Origin: Fusibacter sp. 3D3
GTDB lineage: Bacteria > Bacillota > Clostridia > Peptostreptococcales > Acidaminobacteraceae
Assembly: GCF_001748365.1 (NCBI RefSeq)
Contig: NZ_BDHH01000005.1
Coordinates: 1,365-65,364 of the forward strand
Reading direction: 5' to 3'
Length of the DNA: 64,000 bases
Shown here: positions 25,747-35,419 of the stretch, piece by piece
Layout of the letters: the number at the start of each line of letters is the position of its first letter
Position numbering within the stretch: position 1 is the stretch's first letter
The notes under the pieces: model-generated
What the model was told of the DNA's origin: nothing
The model's database searches: none
What the model saw: only the letters and a program-made list of their open reading frames with translations
Position numbers and translations under genes: made by a program

Positions 25747-25834
25747 GATTTGAGCCGAAAGACTTGAAGCGGAATGTGTGGCCGCTGAAAGGTGTCAGCG
25801 AAAATCGGTTTGAGACATCAAAGATGGCTCAAAT
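25747..25834 (+). repeat. 89-nt structured element, copy 3
   Basis: Nearly identical to copy 2, 206 bp downstream, and ending 29 bp before the ortA start codon. Flanks are also shared (ATCATAAGATTTGAG before; GATTTAAAT after). It would lie in the ortA leader within the ord-ort transcript. Confidence 0.7.
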
Positions 25835-25863
25835 AGGATTTAAATAGAAAGGTGGTGCCCGAA

Positions 25864-26175
25864 ATGCAGATAAAAAAAGGCGATTGGGTCAAAGTTCATA
25901 GAATTATATTAACCTGTGAGCAAAGAGCACCTCAAGTACCAGAGGACACTAAAAAAGTGCCACTGGAAATGTGGGTTAAAGGCTTTGCGCAGTCGGATTC
26001 AGAATTAGGTGAAGAAGTGACGGTTAAAACCATTACAGGTCGATTGGAAACAGGTAAAATTGTTGAAGTCAATCCGACTTATTCACATTCATTCGGTAAT
26101 TTTATACCGGAATTATTACAAATAGGGATCGATTTAAAAGACATCCTTTTTGGAGGTGACGCAGATGAAAGATAA
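25864..26175 (+). CDS. ortA: 2-amino-4-oxopentanoate thiolase, alpha subunit
   Basis: A 103-aa small subunit of the PLP-dependent thiolase that splits 2-amino-4-oxopentanoate with CoA into acetyl-CoA and D-alanine. The start KKGDWVKVHRIILTCEQRAP and the end HSFGNFIPELLQIGIDLKDI match OrtA. AAAGGTGGTG lies 7-16 bases before the ATG at 25864; GTG codons just upstream are open but form part of the ribosome binding site. It overlaps the start of ortB by 11 bp. Confidence 0.93.
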   Translation: MQIKKGDWVKVHRIILTCEQRAPQVPEDTKKVPLEMWVKGFAQSDSELGEEVTVKTITGRLETGKIVEVNPTYSHSFGNFIPELLQIGIDLKDILFGGDADER

Positions 26176-27580
26176 TACCTATCAAGCCGTGATGAGCCGG
26201 AAAAATGAAATCATGAAAAAAGCGATTGGTATTGACTATGCGACTTTTGAAAACGATGGTATTGGCTTTGACTATGAAAAAATGATGCGTGAGACAGGTT
26301 ATACACTTGAAGAAATGCAAAAAATTCAAGGGGAAACGGGTGTTGGCAACACCCCAATATTTGAACTTAAAAATTTGACTGCACTTGCTAGAAAATGTTC
26401 GGAAAAGGGCAAGGGCGCGCGTATATTTATCAAAGATGAAGGTGGAAACCCTTCTGGAAGCTTTAAAGCAAGGCGAGCAGCAAATGCAGTTCATCACGCT
26501 AAAAAGTTAGGCTATAAAGGTGTCATTGCGGCAACTAGTGGTAACTATGGTGCTGCTGTTGCATCACAAGCAGCGATGCAAGGTTTAAAGTGCATCATCG
26601 TCCAAGAGACCTTTGATTCTAAAGGCTTGGGACAACCCGAAATTGTGGAAAAAGCACGTAAGTGTGAGGCATACGGTGCTGAAGTCGTACAACTTACAGT
26701 TGGGCCAGAATTGTTTTATCATTTTCTTTTGTTGCTTGAAGAAACAGGCTATTTTAATGCATCCCTTTATACACCTTTTGGTATAGCAGGCGTTGAGACT
26801 TTAGGTTATGAACTTTCAATGCAAATGCGCGAGCGAGTGGGTAAAGACCCCGATGTAGTCGTCTGTACCAATGCAGGTGGCGGAAATCTCACTGGAACAG
26901 CGAGAGGCCTAATCAAGGCTGGTGCAACGGATACGGTTGTTGTGGGTGCATCTGTGGATTTATCAGGGCTTCATATGGCAAGCGATGGCCAATTTAATAA
27001 AAAGTCATTTACAACGGGTCACACGGGATTTGGATTGCCATTTGCAACTTATCCAGACCGTTCAGATGTGCCGAGATCAGCAGCTAGACCTATGCGTTAC
27101 ATGGATCGTTATGTGACGGTGACGCAAGGCGAAGTCTTTTACATGACAGAAGCGCTTGCACAGATAGAAGGATTAGAAAGAGGTCCAGCAGGCAACACTT
27201 CACTTGCAGCTGCTTTTAGTATTGCACGTGAAATGGATGAAGATCAAGTCATCATTGTTCAAGAAACAGAGTACACAGGTGCTGGTAAACATATTCAACC
27301 TCAACTTTCTTTTGCAAGAGACAATGGGATTGAAATCAAATTTGGCAATCCAAAGGACCAAATCCCTGGCGTTAACATCATATTACCCAAGCATCCAAGC
27401 ATGATTAAAGCGATTGACCTTGACATGGAGAAAATACGCAAATCAGTGGTCAAAAACGCAGTTCAAAACAATAATGTCACTTCTGTTTCAAAAGCAGATA
27501 TTGCATTTTTAGTAGATGAAACGGGTATGGATGAGGCTTTTGTAACAGAGACGTTAAAGGAACTTGATATTAAATTTTAA
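26165..27580 (+). CDS. ortB: 2-amino-4-oxopentanoate thiolase, beta subunit
   Basis: A 471-aa catalytic subunit of the thiolase, of the fold-type II PLP family (threonine synthase/tryptophan synthase beta-like). The PLP lysine lies in NPSGSFKARRA (near residue 105); an ATSGNYGAAVA loop for the substrate carboxylate and a TNAGGGNLTG phosphate-binding loop follow. GGAGGTGAC sits 5 bases before the ATG at 26165, so translation starts inside the ortA end. It acts with OrtA, and the product acetyl-CoA yields ATP through acetate formation. Confidence 0.95.
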   Translation: MKDNTYQAVMSRKNEIMKKAIGIDYATFENDGIGFDYEKMMRETGYTLEEMQKIQGETGVGNTPIFELKNLTALARKCSEKGKGARIFIKDEGGNPSGSFKARRAANAVHHAKKLGYKGVIAATSGNYGAAVASQAAMQGLKCIIVQETFDSKGLGQPEIVEKARKCEAYGAEVVQLTVGPELFYHFLLLLEETGYFNASLYTPFGIAGVETLGYELSMQMRERVGKDPDVVVCTNAGGGNLTGTARGLIKAGATDTVVVGASVDLSGLHMASDGQFNKKSFTTGHTGFGLPFATYPDRSDVPRSAARPMRYMDRYVTVTQGEVFYMTEALAQIEGLERGPAGNTSLAAAFSIAREMDEDQVIIVQETEYTGAGKHIQPQLSFARDNGIEIKFGNPKDQIPGVNIILPKHPSMIKAIDLDMEKIRKSVVKNAVQNNNVTSVSKADIAFLVDETGMDEAFVTETLKELDIKF

Positions 27581-27617
27581 ATCTCATGCGGAGATAGAAA
27601 ATAAGGAGGATCATTCA

Positions 27618-27995
27618 ATGAAAGGTTTTTTAAAGAGAGAAGATGACTTTCAATCTAGAAGAGCGCACCTTGCGGATCTTACAGATGAGCAACTCAAGGA
27701 ACGTTTCTGGAATTTACTTGAGGAAGTTGTTGACCCGTTACTGGACTTAGCGAAAACACACACATCACCAGCGGTGGAGAGATCGGTACTCCTTAGAATG
27801 GGATTTTCAAGCCTTGAAGCACAACCTTTAGTAGATGGTGCGATTGACAGAGGTTTAATGGGCCATGGCGTTGGACATGTGGTTTATAAAGTGGCTAAAT
27901 CTAATAATATCGATATCAGAACAGCGGGCCTTGAGTTAATCGAAGGCAAGCACTGGGATGACGCTGTGACGATGTTCAAAGGAGGGGCAAAATAA
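27618..27995 (+). CDS. oraS: D-ornithine 4,5-aminomutase, small subunit
   Basis: A 125-aa partner of OraE in the B12- and PLP-dependent mutase that moves the terminal amino group of D-ornithine to C4. It carries KREDDFQSRRAHLADLTDEQ and ARVER/SPAVERSVLLRMGF-type helices as in the Clostridium sticklandii subunit (121 aa). AAGGAGG lies 9 bases before the ATG at 27618; a longer reading from 27564 overlaps ortB and is not supported. Its stop overlaps the oraE start by one base. Confidence 0.93.
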   Translation: MKGFLKREDDFQSRRAHLADLTDEQLKERFWNLLEEVVDPLLDLAKTHTSPAVERSVLLRMGFSSLEAQPLVDGAIDRGLMGHGVGHVVYKVAKSNNIDIRTAGLELIEGKHWDDAVTMFKGGAK

Positions 27996-30217
27996 TGCAA
28001 AAATTAGATATCAACCAAAAAATGGATGTAAAAGAAATTTTAAAAGATCTTGAGCATTATGTGCCTAAAAGAAGAGGCTGGGTTTGGAGAGCAAAAAGTG
28101 AAAAACAAGTCTACGGTCCTTTTGAATACAGTGATATGTCAACACCTCTTAAAAACTACATTGCTGGTCCTGCATCGCAATATTTTGGCAATATAGATCC
28201 ACAACCGAATAACACAATCACCACTGAAATTGCTTCTGGCCGTTTCGAAGATGATATTAGACGTATGAGAATGGCTGCATGGCATGGTGCTGACCATATT
28301 ATGGTTATCAGAACTGCTGGTCAATCTCACTTTGATGGTCTTATAGAAGGCACACCACAAGGAATTGGCGGTATTCCAATTTCTAGAAAGCAAGTGAGAG
28401 CACATCGAAAAGCACTTGACTTAATCGAAGAAGAAGTCGGCAGACCCATCAACTATCACTCATATGTATCAGGCGTTGCGGGTCCAGATGTTGCCGTTAT
28501 GCTTGCAGAAGAAGGCGTAAATGGCGCACATCAAGATCCACAATACAACGTACTCTACAGGAACATCAACATGGTGAGATCATTTGTGGATGCCGCTGAA
28601 TCTAAAAAAGTAATGGCATGGGCAGATATGGTTCAAATCGATGGCGCTCATAACGCAAACGCAACAGCTAGAGATGCATGGAAAGTTATGCCAGAATTAA
28701 TGGTTCAACATGGGATCAATGCACTTTACTCCTATAAAGTAGGGATGCCTAAAGCCAATATTTCTCTATCGACTGTGCCGCCTACCTCTACGCCAGCACC
28801 TTGTATGAAACTTGATTTGCCTTACGCAGTTGCCCTTAGAGACTTATTTACTGAGTATAAGATGAGAGCTCAAATGAATACGAAATACATCACTTCTTCT
28901 TCAAGAGAAGCGACTGTGACACACGTGATGAATATGCTTATTTCTAGATTGACTTCAGCGGATATTCAATCTACAATCACACCTGATGAAGGCAGAAATG
29001 TGCCATGGCATATGTACAATATTGAAGCTTGTGAAACTGCAAAGCAAACTTTAACAGGCCTTGATAGTTTGATGGAAATGGTAGAGCTTAAATCAGAGGG
29101 TTATCTTAGAGAAAAAGCGAGAGAACTTAAAGAGAGAGCTGTTTTATATATCGAAGAAATCTTAGCAAATGAGGGTTATTTTAACGCTGTTGAAAAAGGA
29201 TTCTTTGTGGATTCAGGCATGTATCCAGAAAGAAATGGTGATGGTATCGGTCGTAAGATTGATGGTGGCGTTGGTTCAGGTTCTGTATATGAAAGAGAAG
29301 CTGATTATTTTGCACCGGTTACAGCACATTATGGCAACAATAATGTTGCTCAATACGATGCAACCGCTGAGAAAGATCCTGCAAAATTGATCGATGGTTG
29401 TACCTTTGAAAAACCAGAAAAAATTATCTTTATTGATGAGCTCGATGAGACGGATAACGTCAACAAGCGTATGGAAGAAACTGAAAAATACAGAGGCGAG
29501 CACGGGGAATCTCCATTTGTTAAACCAGAAGTTCAGTGGCTAGGTGACGGTGTTGTTCAAATCGAAATCCTTTTACCACTTGCACTGCGTCCTGCACAAT
29601 ATGCGGCAATCGAATTTGGTAAAAAGATGAATTTAAAAGATGTTGAAGTGATTCACATCGAACAAATGCATCCATCTGAAGGCACTAGAGTTCAGCTTAA
29701 AGGGGTTCTCGATATGGATCTCGACATGAGAACTGTGGTGATTCCACCAGAACCAGAGGTATTGAGCGATGATGAAATTAGAGCTATGATTGATTCAAAT
29801 CCAGTTAAAATTGTTGCTGGAACTGTGGGCCAAGATGAGCATTCTGTTGGTCTTAGAGAAGTCATCGACATCAAACATGGCGGGATTGAAAAATACGGTA
29901 TGGAAGTTGAGTATCTAGGGACAAGTGTACCTATCGAAAAACTTGTGGATGCAGCGATTGAACTCAATGCAAATGTGATCTTAGCTTCAACGATTATCTC
30001 TCATGATGATGTTCACTACAAAAACATGAAGCGTATTCATGAATATGCAGTTGAAAAAGGCGTCAGAGATAAATTCATCATCTGTGCTGGCGGGACTCAG
30101 GTAACACCTGAAATTGCGAGACAAAATGGTATGGATGAAGGTTTTGGACGCTATGACAGAGGGGTCAATGTGGCGACATTCATCGTCAAAAGAGCAAAAG
30201 CATTAAGAGGCGAATAA
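27995..30217 (+). CDS. oraE: D-ornithine 4,5-aminomutase, large subunit
   Basis: A 740-aa catalytic subunit converting D-ornithine to 2,4-diaminopentanoate by a radical mechanism with adenosylcobalamin and PLP. The N-terminal TIM barrel (to about 530, with WHGADHIMVIRTAGQSHFDG) binds substrate and PLP. The C-terminal Rossmann domain has the base-off B12 motif D614-E-H616-S-V-G619. Lysine 627, 11 residues after H616, matches the PLP-binding Lys629 of the C. sticklandii enzyme (His618 there). GGAGGGG precedes the ATG. A strong hairpin follows the stop. Confidence 0.97.
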   Translation: MQKLDINQKMDVKEILKDLEHYVPKRRGWVWRAKSEKQVYGPFEYSDMSTPLKNYIAGPASQYFGNIDPQPNNTITTEIASGRFEDDIRRMRMAAWHGADHIMVIRTAGQSHFDGLIEGTPQGIGGIPISRKQVRAHRKALDLIEEEVGRPINYHSYVSGVAGPDVAVMLAEEGVNGAHQDPQYNVLYRNINMVRSFVDAAESKKVMAWADMVQIDGAHNANATARDAWKVMPELMVQHGINALYSYKVGMPKANISLSTVPPTSTPAPCMKLDLPYAVALRDLFTEYKMRAQMNTKYITSSSREATVTHVMNMLISRLTSADIQSTITPDEGRNVPWHMYNIEACETAKQTLTGLDSLMEMVELKSEGYLREKARELKERAVLYIEEILANEGYFNAVEKGFFVDSGMYPERNGDGIGRKIDGGVGSGSVYEREADYFAPVTAHYGNNNVAQYDATAEKDPAKLIDGCTFEKPEKIIFIDELDETDNVNKRMEETEKYRGEHGESPFVKPEVQWLGDGVVQIEILLPLALRPAQYAAIEFGKKMNLKDVEVIHIEQMHPSEGTRVQLKGVLDMDLDMRTVVIPPEPEVLSDDEIRAMIDSNPVKIVAGTVGQDEHSVGLREVIDIKHGGIEKYGMEVEYLGTSVPIEKLVDAAIELNANVILASTIISHDDVHYKNMKRIHEYAVEKGVRDKFIICAGGTQVTPEIARQNGMDEGFGRYDRGVNVATFIVKRAKALRGE

Positions 30218-30228
30218 TCGTCAATTCA

Positions 30229-30262
30229 AGAAAGAGGGCTGTTTGCGAACCGCCCTCTTTCT
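30229..30262 (+). terminator. hairpin after oraE
   Basis: An 11-bp stem AGAAAGAGGGC/GCCCTCTTTCT with a 12-nt loop, followed by GCCTATAAATT rather than a T run. It lies inside the operon between oraE and the mutL-like gene, so it may be a partial terminator or an mRNA-stabilising structure that lowers expression of the last two genes. Confidence 0.6.
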
Positions 30263-30300
30263 GCCTATAAATTAATAGTCTTCGAAATGGTGGTGAAAAA

Positions 30301-31683
30301 ATGAGAATTGACTTACTTGTTGCTGAAATTGGCAGTACAACCACAGTCATTAACGCTTTTAATGGGATAGACACACCTTTCCCTGAGTTCATCGGACAGG
30401 GCCAATCGCCAACGACAGTGCTGGAAGGTGATGTGACCATAGGCCTTCATAAGGCAATTGAGGCTTTGACTCTATCTTTAAAAACGGATCAAGTGGAATA
30501 CAATAAACTTTTGGCAACCAGTAGTGCTGCAGGTGGGCTTAAAATGACTGTGCATGGTCTTGTTTATGACATGACAGCAAAGGCGGCTAAAGAAGCAGCA
30601 CTGGGTGCTGGTGCCAATATTCATATGGTTACAGCGGGCAAGCTTAGGCGAACCGATCTTCAGAGAATAAAGGACGTAAAGCCTAATATTATTTTGATTG
30701 CAGGAGGCGTAGATTATGGAGAGCGAGATACCGCGATCTATAATGCAGAACTCATAGCCAAAATGGATCTGGATGTGCCTATTCTATATGCTGGAAATAT
30801 TGAAAATCAAGAAGAAATTAAATTAATTTTTGAAGAAATGGGCAAGCAAAATCAGCTTTATATTGTTGAAAATGTCTATCCCAAAATAGATCAACTGAAT
30901 GTTGAACCCACAAGACGTGTTCTCCAAGACATCTTTGAAGAACACATTGTACACGCTCCTGGCATGGAACATATCAGAGAGATGGTTTCAGGGTCGATTA
31001 TTCCCACGCCAGGTGCTGTGATGGAAGCCTCTAAAATGCTAAGAGAAGACATTGGAGACCTCATAACTGTGGATGTAGGGGGTGCAACGACTGATATCCA
31101 TTCTGTTACAGAAGACAGTGATGAGATATCAAGGATTTTGATTGCACCTGAACCTATGGCAAAAAGAACGGTTGAGGGTGATTTGGGCGTATACATCAAC
31201 ATGACCCATATTGTAGAGATGATTGGCATTGAAAATCTTTCAAAAGAGTTGAATATGGATGAAGAAACCATAAAAATCCTTGTGGCTGAACACGTGCCAA
31301 TTCCTAAAACGCCAGAACAATTTGCATTTGTTGAAAGGCTTACAAAAGAAGCCATCATAGTATCAGCCAATCGACATGCAGGGGGTTTTAGAACCTTATT
31401 TGCGGGCGGCGGTAAAAAAACTTATGCTGAGGGCAAAGATTTAACCAGTGTGAAGTTTATCATAGGCACTGGTGGCGCCTGTACACGATTGCCGAGTCGC
31501 ATGGCATTACTTGCGGAAATCACCAAAAATGATCTTGGGGATAAACTTTTACCGAAAAAAGAAGCCCAAATCTTAATTGATCATGATTATATTATGGCTT
31601 CTCTAGGTGTCCTTTCAAAAGAACATAAGGCATCTGCATTACTGCTATTAAAAAAATCTCTTAGAATAAAGGATGAGGTGTAA
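30301..31683 (+). CDS. GlmL/MutL family protein of the ornithine cluster
   Basis: A 460-aa ASKHA-fold (actin-like ATPase) protein. The N-terminal phosphate motif is LLVAEIGSTTTVINAF; a second is LITVDVGGATTDIHSV near 255-270; adenosine-loop glycines are FAGGGKK and IGTGGACTRLP. The family includes glutamate mutase MutL/GlmL, and homologues in ornithine clusters are thought to reactivate or protect the B12 mutase, here OraSE. That role is inferred from position and fold. A GTGGTG site lies 6-11 bases before the ATG. It overlaps no gene but ends 1 bp before the orr start. Confidence 0.88.
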   Translation: MRIDLLVAEIGSTTTVINAFNGIDTPFPEFIGQGQSPTTVLEGDVTIGLHKAIEALTLSLKTDQVEYNKLLATSSAAGGLKMTVHGLVYDMTAKAAKEAALGAGANIHMVTAGKLRRTDLQRIKDVKPNIILIAGGVDYGERDTAIYNAELIAKMDLDVPILYAGNIENQEEIKLIFEEMGKQNQLYIVENVYPKIDQLNVEPTRRVLQDIFEEHIVHAPGMEHIREMVSGSIIPTPGAVMEASKMLREDIGDLITVDVGGATTDIHSVTEDSDEISRILIAPEPMAKRTVEGDLGVYINMTHIVEMIGIENLSKELNMDEETIKILVAEHVPIPKTPEQFAFVERLTKEAIIVSANRHAGGFRTLFAGGGKKTYAEGKDLTSVKFIIGTGGACTRLPSRMALLAEITKNDLGDKLLPKKEAQILIDHDYIMASLGVLSKEHKASALLLLKKSLRIKDEV

Positions 31684-31684
31684 A

Positions 31685-32743
31685 ATGTATCCAAGACTTG
31701 TTATAAATCGTCAAAAGATAAAAGAAAATACGGCACTTATAGCAGAAAAAGCGTCACAATTAGATATTGATTTATATGCTGTATCCAAAGTGTATTGTGG
31801 TATGCCTTCTGTAGCGCAAGCTTCAATAGAAGGTGGTGCAAAGGCAATAGCGGATTCAAGGCTTGAAAACTTTGAAAAAATGATCGATTTGAATTGTGAT
31901 AAAGTCTTATTGAGATTGCCCATGCAATCTGAGGCAGAGCGTGTGGTTGCGCTATGTGATATCAGTTTGAATTCAGAAATTGAAACCCTAAAAGCACTTG
32001 ATCATGCAGCTGATAAAGCGACTAAAAAACATCGTGTTATTCTAATGATCGACTTAGGAGATCTGAGAGAGGGCATCTTAAAAGCAGATGTTGATAAAAC
32101 TGTAAAAGCCATTATGGACATGAAGCATATTACGTTAGAGGGGATTGGCGTCAATTTAACCTGTTATGGTGGTGTAATACCAGGACCCGATAATTTGGGT
32201 GATCTCGTGTCTATTGCAGCGCACATTGAAAAAGAGTTTGATCTCGCGTTAAAGGTTATATCTGGTGGCAATTCAAGTAGTCTATTTTTGTTAGATAACG
32301 GTGAAATGCCTTCTAAAATCAATAATCTTAGAATTGGTGAAGCGATTGTGCTCGGAAGAGAAACCGCTTATGGGGATATCATTAAAGGGGCTCATGAAGA
32401 TGCGTTTATTCTTGAAGCTGAAATTATTGAACTCAAAACGAAGGATTCCATTCCAACAGGCAAGATTGGTATGGATGCTTTTGGAAACAAACCGACCTTT
32501 GTGGATAAAGGTAAAATGTTGCGTGCAATTGCAGCAATCGGTAGACAAGATGTCAATCCTGAAGGGCTCACCCCTTTGGATGAGCGCATAGAGATTATAG
32601 GGGCATCCAGTGACCATATGATTATGGATTTAACCGCTACTGGAGAAACCTATGCTGTGGGACAGGTCGTTCAGTTTAGATTAGACTATGGGGCAATGCT
32701 TAAAGCGTGTACTTCTGAATACATTAAGAAGGTCATTTTATAA
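31685..32743 (+). CDS. orr: ornithine racemase
   Basis: A 352-aa PLP enzyme of the alanine racemase/YhfX group that converts L-ornithine to the D form used by OraSE. The PLP lysine is in LYAVSKVYCG (about 34-43). The phosphate-binding ISGGNSSSL block (about 197-205) and a C-terminal beta domain follow. The ATG at 31685 sits just after the mutL-like gene, with AGGATGAGGTG upstream; an in-frame start at 31673 lies inside the previous gene. Last gene of the ornithine operon. Confidence 0.93.
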   Translation: MYPRLVINRQKIKENTALIAEKASQLDIDLYAVSKVYCGMPSVAQASIEGGAKAIADSRLENFEKMIDLNCDKVLLRLPMQSEAERVVALCDISLNSEIETLKALDHAADKATKKHRVILMIDLGDLREGILKADVDKTVKAIMDMKHITLEGIGVNLTCYGGVIPGPDNLGDLVSIAAHIEKEFDLALKVISGGNSSSLFLLDNGEMPSKINNLRIGEAIVLGRETAYGDIIKGAHEDAFILEAEIIELKTKDSIPTGKIGMDAFGNKPTFVDKGKMLRAIAAIGRQDVNPEGLTPLDERIEIIGASSDHMIMDLTATGETYAVGQVVQFRLDYGAMLKACTSEYIKKVIL

Positions 32744-32780
32744 GCAATTGATGCTTACAATAATATAAATTAATATGCGA

Positions 32781-32827
32781 AAAAAATCTGTATATCCTCT
32801 ATATTTAAAGGGCTACAGATTTTTATT
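32781..32827 (+). terminator. terminator of the ornithine operon
   Basis: AAAAATCTGTA pairs with TACAGATTTTT, followed by ATTCTTTTTT. It lies about 40 bp after orr and closes the operon. Confidence 0.85.
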
Positions 32828-32909
32828 CTTTTTTGATTTAAGTCGGATAACTGGTTTGTCATCTCAATTCAGGGTATATGTTTCTTAGAATATCTAGGAG
32901 GATACGAGG

Positions 32910-34223
32910 ATGAGTTTATCTAATTGGATCTGGACAGACGACCAACAGCATTTTTTAACAGAAAACTCTATTGTAGCAAGTTTCTTTGAATCTTGTGCTC
33001 AACTTAAGATAGCGTTCGCAATACTTACTTCAAATGGAGATTTGCTTGTTCATAATAAAGCCTTTAGTGAGATCATCAATAGAGATTTAGGGTGGAAAGC
33101 ACTTTTAAAAAAAGAAATCTTCCTGATGAGAAGTATGAAGAAAGAAGTCGCTTTGATTGAACACCAGACAAAAAATGATGAGAAAGAACAGCAATTTGAA
33201 ATTTTGTTAAAGATGCAACTTGCTGAAGAGCACACCTTGTTCATATGTCAGATCGAAGAAATTACGGAGGCTTATAATTGTGAATCGCTCATTTTAGATA
33301 TGAATTACCAATTGACGCAAAAGATTAAAGAGATCAATCAAGCCCAAGTCAAAATCTTAAATCAAGAAAAATTAGTGGGTATCGGGCAACTTGCAGCAGG
33401 GGTCGCACATGAAATCAATAATCCGCTTGGATTTGTTAAGAGTAATTTTAAAATGTTAGACGATTATTTTAGAGAAATCACGAAATTGCTCATTAGACTT
33501 AAAAGTGAATTTAGTGATTTTAAAAAAAACTGTGAAGAAGATGATGTCACGCCATCCGCTAAGCTTTTTTTTGAGGAAATCGAAAATTATATTGAGGCAA
33601 GTGATTACAAATATATTTTAGAGGACTATGAGGGCTTATTTCAAGATACGAGTGTTGGTCTTGAACGCGTTGAAAAAATCGTATCCGGTCTTAGAAAGTT
33701 TTCTAGAGTGGATCATATGATGTCTTTTACGGAATTTAATATAAATGAAGGTCTTGAAGAGACTTTAATGATCGCAAATAATGAAATTAAATACGATGCA
33801 GAAGTCATTAAGGATATGCAGTATGTGCCTTTAACCTATGCAATCGCTGGCGAGATCAATCAAGTGTTGCTCAATATCTTGATCAATGCAGTCCATGCCA
33901 TTAAAGAAAAGGGCAAAAATTTTAAAGGGCTTATCAAAGTGACGACTCGAAGTGACGAAAAGTATATATATTGTGAAATTATGGATAATGGTATGGGCAT
34001 AAAAACCAGCGATCAAGAACAAATTTTCATGCCTTTTTTCACCACAAAAGAAGTGGGGCTGGGAACAGGACTAGGCATGAGCATTGCGTATGATATAATA
34101 ACAAATAAGCATGGTGGTGAGATTAGTTTCATCTCTGAATATGGTCTTGGAACCACATTTAAAATAAAAATACCAATACGTAAAGTGGATGTGGATACAG
34201 TTGATGAATTTATGAATATATGA
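32910..34223 (+). CDS. sensor histidine kinase
   Basis: A 437-aa cytosolic kinase with no membrane segment. A PAS-like N-terminal domain (about 15-125) is followed by a coiled coil and the dimerisation/phosphoacceptor box GIGQLAAGVAHEINNPLGF (His near 171). A long helical insert precedes the HATPase domain: N box QVLLNILINAVHAIKEKG, G1 DNGMGI, F box FMPFFTTKEVG and G2 GTGLGMSIAYDI. This is the ntrB/atoS-like class. It is followed at 23 and 12 bp by two response-regulator genes, so the three form a signalling operon. The input signal is unknown. Confidence 0.92.
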   Translation: MSLSNWIWTDDQQHFLTENSIVASFFESCAQLKIAFAILTSNGDLLVHNKAFSEIINRDLGWKALLKKEIFLMRSMKKEVALIEHQTKNDEKEQQFEILLKMQLAEEHTLFICQIEEITEAYNCESLILDMNYQLTQKIKEINQAQVKILNQEKLVGIGQLAAGVAHEINNPLGFVKSNFKMLDDYFREITKLLIRLKSEFSDFKKNCEEDDVTPSAKLFFEEIENYIEASDYKYILEDYEGLFQDTSVGLERVEKIVSGLRKFSRVDHMMSFTEFNINEGLEETLMIANNEIKYDAEVIKDMQYVPLTYAIAGEINQVLLNILINAVHAIKEKGKNFKGLIKVTTRSDEKYIYCEIMDNGMGIKTSDQEQIFMPFFTTKEVGLGTGLGMSIAYDIITNKHGGEISFISEYGLGTTFKIKIPIRKVDVDTVDEFMNI

Positions 34224-34246
34224 CTTGAAAGTGTGGAGGTAAAGGG

Positions 34247-35407
34247 ATGAGAAAAATATTATTCATAGATGATGAAACCAATATTTTAAGGTCTTTAAAA
34301 AGACTTTTCAGAAATCTTGAATATGAATGTTATTATGCGGATGGTATCACTGAAGCCATTAATATCTACTTAGAACTGGACTTTATCGACATGTTGGTCA
34401 CGGACATCAAGATGCCAAATTTCGATGGCATTAGAGTTTTAAAAGTGTTTAAAGAGGCTTCGCCGAGGACAATAAGAGTAGCGCTTAGCGGTTACGCTTC
34501 TGTGGATAGCATCACGGAGGCGGTTAGTAAAAACCTTGCAAAGCAATACTTTTATAAACCGTGGAATAATGATGAGATCATTGGCAGTATAAAAAAGATG
34601 TTTTCACTAGAAGATGAGTTTGAGCAAGTGAATTTATTTGATAAAGTTCAAAATTTTGAAAATATTAAGACACTTCCAAGACTTTTTGACCGCGTGAATA
34701 TGTTGATTCAAAAAGACAAGAGTATTGAAGAAATTTGTGGCATAATAGAAGAAGATTTAGCGATTACATCGAATATACTGAGGCTTGCCAATTCAGCATT
34801 TTATCAAGCGAAAACAGGCAATTTACAGCAGGCAGTGATGTATATTGGCTTAAATAACTTGAAGCAGATTATTTTATCTTATGAAATTTCACAGATGAAA
34901 GAACCTCTGATTAAAAAAGGCGAATCCGTTTGGCAGCATTCGGCGAGGACCAATAATATCTTTCACGATTTGCATGAGAAGTATTACAAAAAGAAAGTAC
35001 CGCCAATTGTGGGCACAGCTGGCTTGATACATGATATTGGGAAAATCATTATGCTTCAAATATTTGAGGAGGCTTATTCTTCGGAGATATTATCGGCAGA
35101 TATTAGTGATGATCAAATTATGGCCCAAGAAAAAGTGAATTTTAAGATAGATCATGCCGTTGTGGGCGGTTATTTTTTAAATTGGTGGGCCTTCCCTATA
35201 GAATTAATTGAGGTGTGCATGTACCATCATAGACCTTCTGACGAGCATATCATTCATAAGGAATTGGTAGCGTTAGTTACTTTGGCATCCATGATTGAAA
35301 AAGGTGAATATGAGATACTGAGATCTAGTTTTCTGGAAGCCCTAGATATATTGAAAATTGATTTAGAGTATTTAAAGCCCATTATTGTTAAATATGAGAA
35401 TGAATAG
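34247..35407 (+). CDS. response regulator with HDOD output domain
   Basis: A 386-aa protein. The receiver domain (1-120) has acidic D8/D9, phosphoacceptor D53 (VTDIKMPNFDG), S81 and K104. The HDOD domain (about 140-350) has FENIKTLPRLFDRVNMLI, LRLANSAFYQ, AVMYIGLNNLKQII and the HD-like GTAGLIHDIGKIIML and HHRPSDEH. HDOD proteins often link two-component signals to c-di-GMP or motility control. The HD and HHR residues suggest metal binding is possible, unlike many HDODs. Partner of the preceding kinase. Confidence 0.9.
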   Translation: MRKILFIDDETNILRSLKRLFRNLEYECYYADGITEAINIYLELDFIDMLVTDIKMPNFDGIRVLKVFKEASPRTIRVALSGYASVDSITEAVSKNLAKQYFYKPWNNDEIIGSIKKMFSLEDEFEQVNLFDKVQNFENIKTLPRLFDRVNMLIQKDKSIEEICGIIEEDLAITSNILRLANSAFYQAKTGNLQQAVMYIGLNNLKQIILSYEISQMKEPLIKKGESVWQHSARTNNIFHDLHEKYYKKKVPPIVGTAGLIHDIGKIIMLQIFEEAYSSEILSADISDDQIMAQEKVNFKIDHAVVGGYFLNWWAFPIELIEVCMYHHRPSDEHIIHKELVALVTLASMIEKGEYEILRSSFLEALDILKIDLEYLKPIIVKYENE

Positions 35408-35419
35408 CAGGAGGACAAA

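Noticed and set aside
25541-25834. A known riboswitch (cobalamin, lysine, glycine, c-di-GMP, guanidine) for the 89-nt element
   Set aside because: None of the conserved boxes of these families as I remember them is present; an Infernal search against Rfam would decide.
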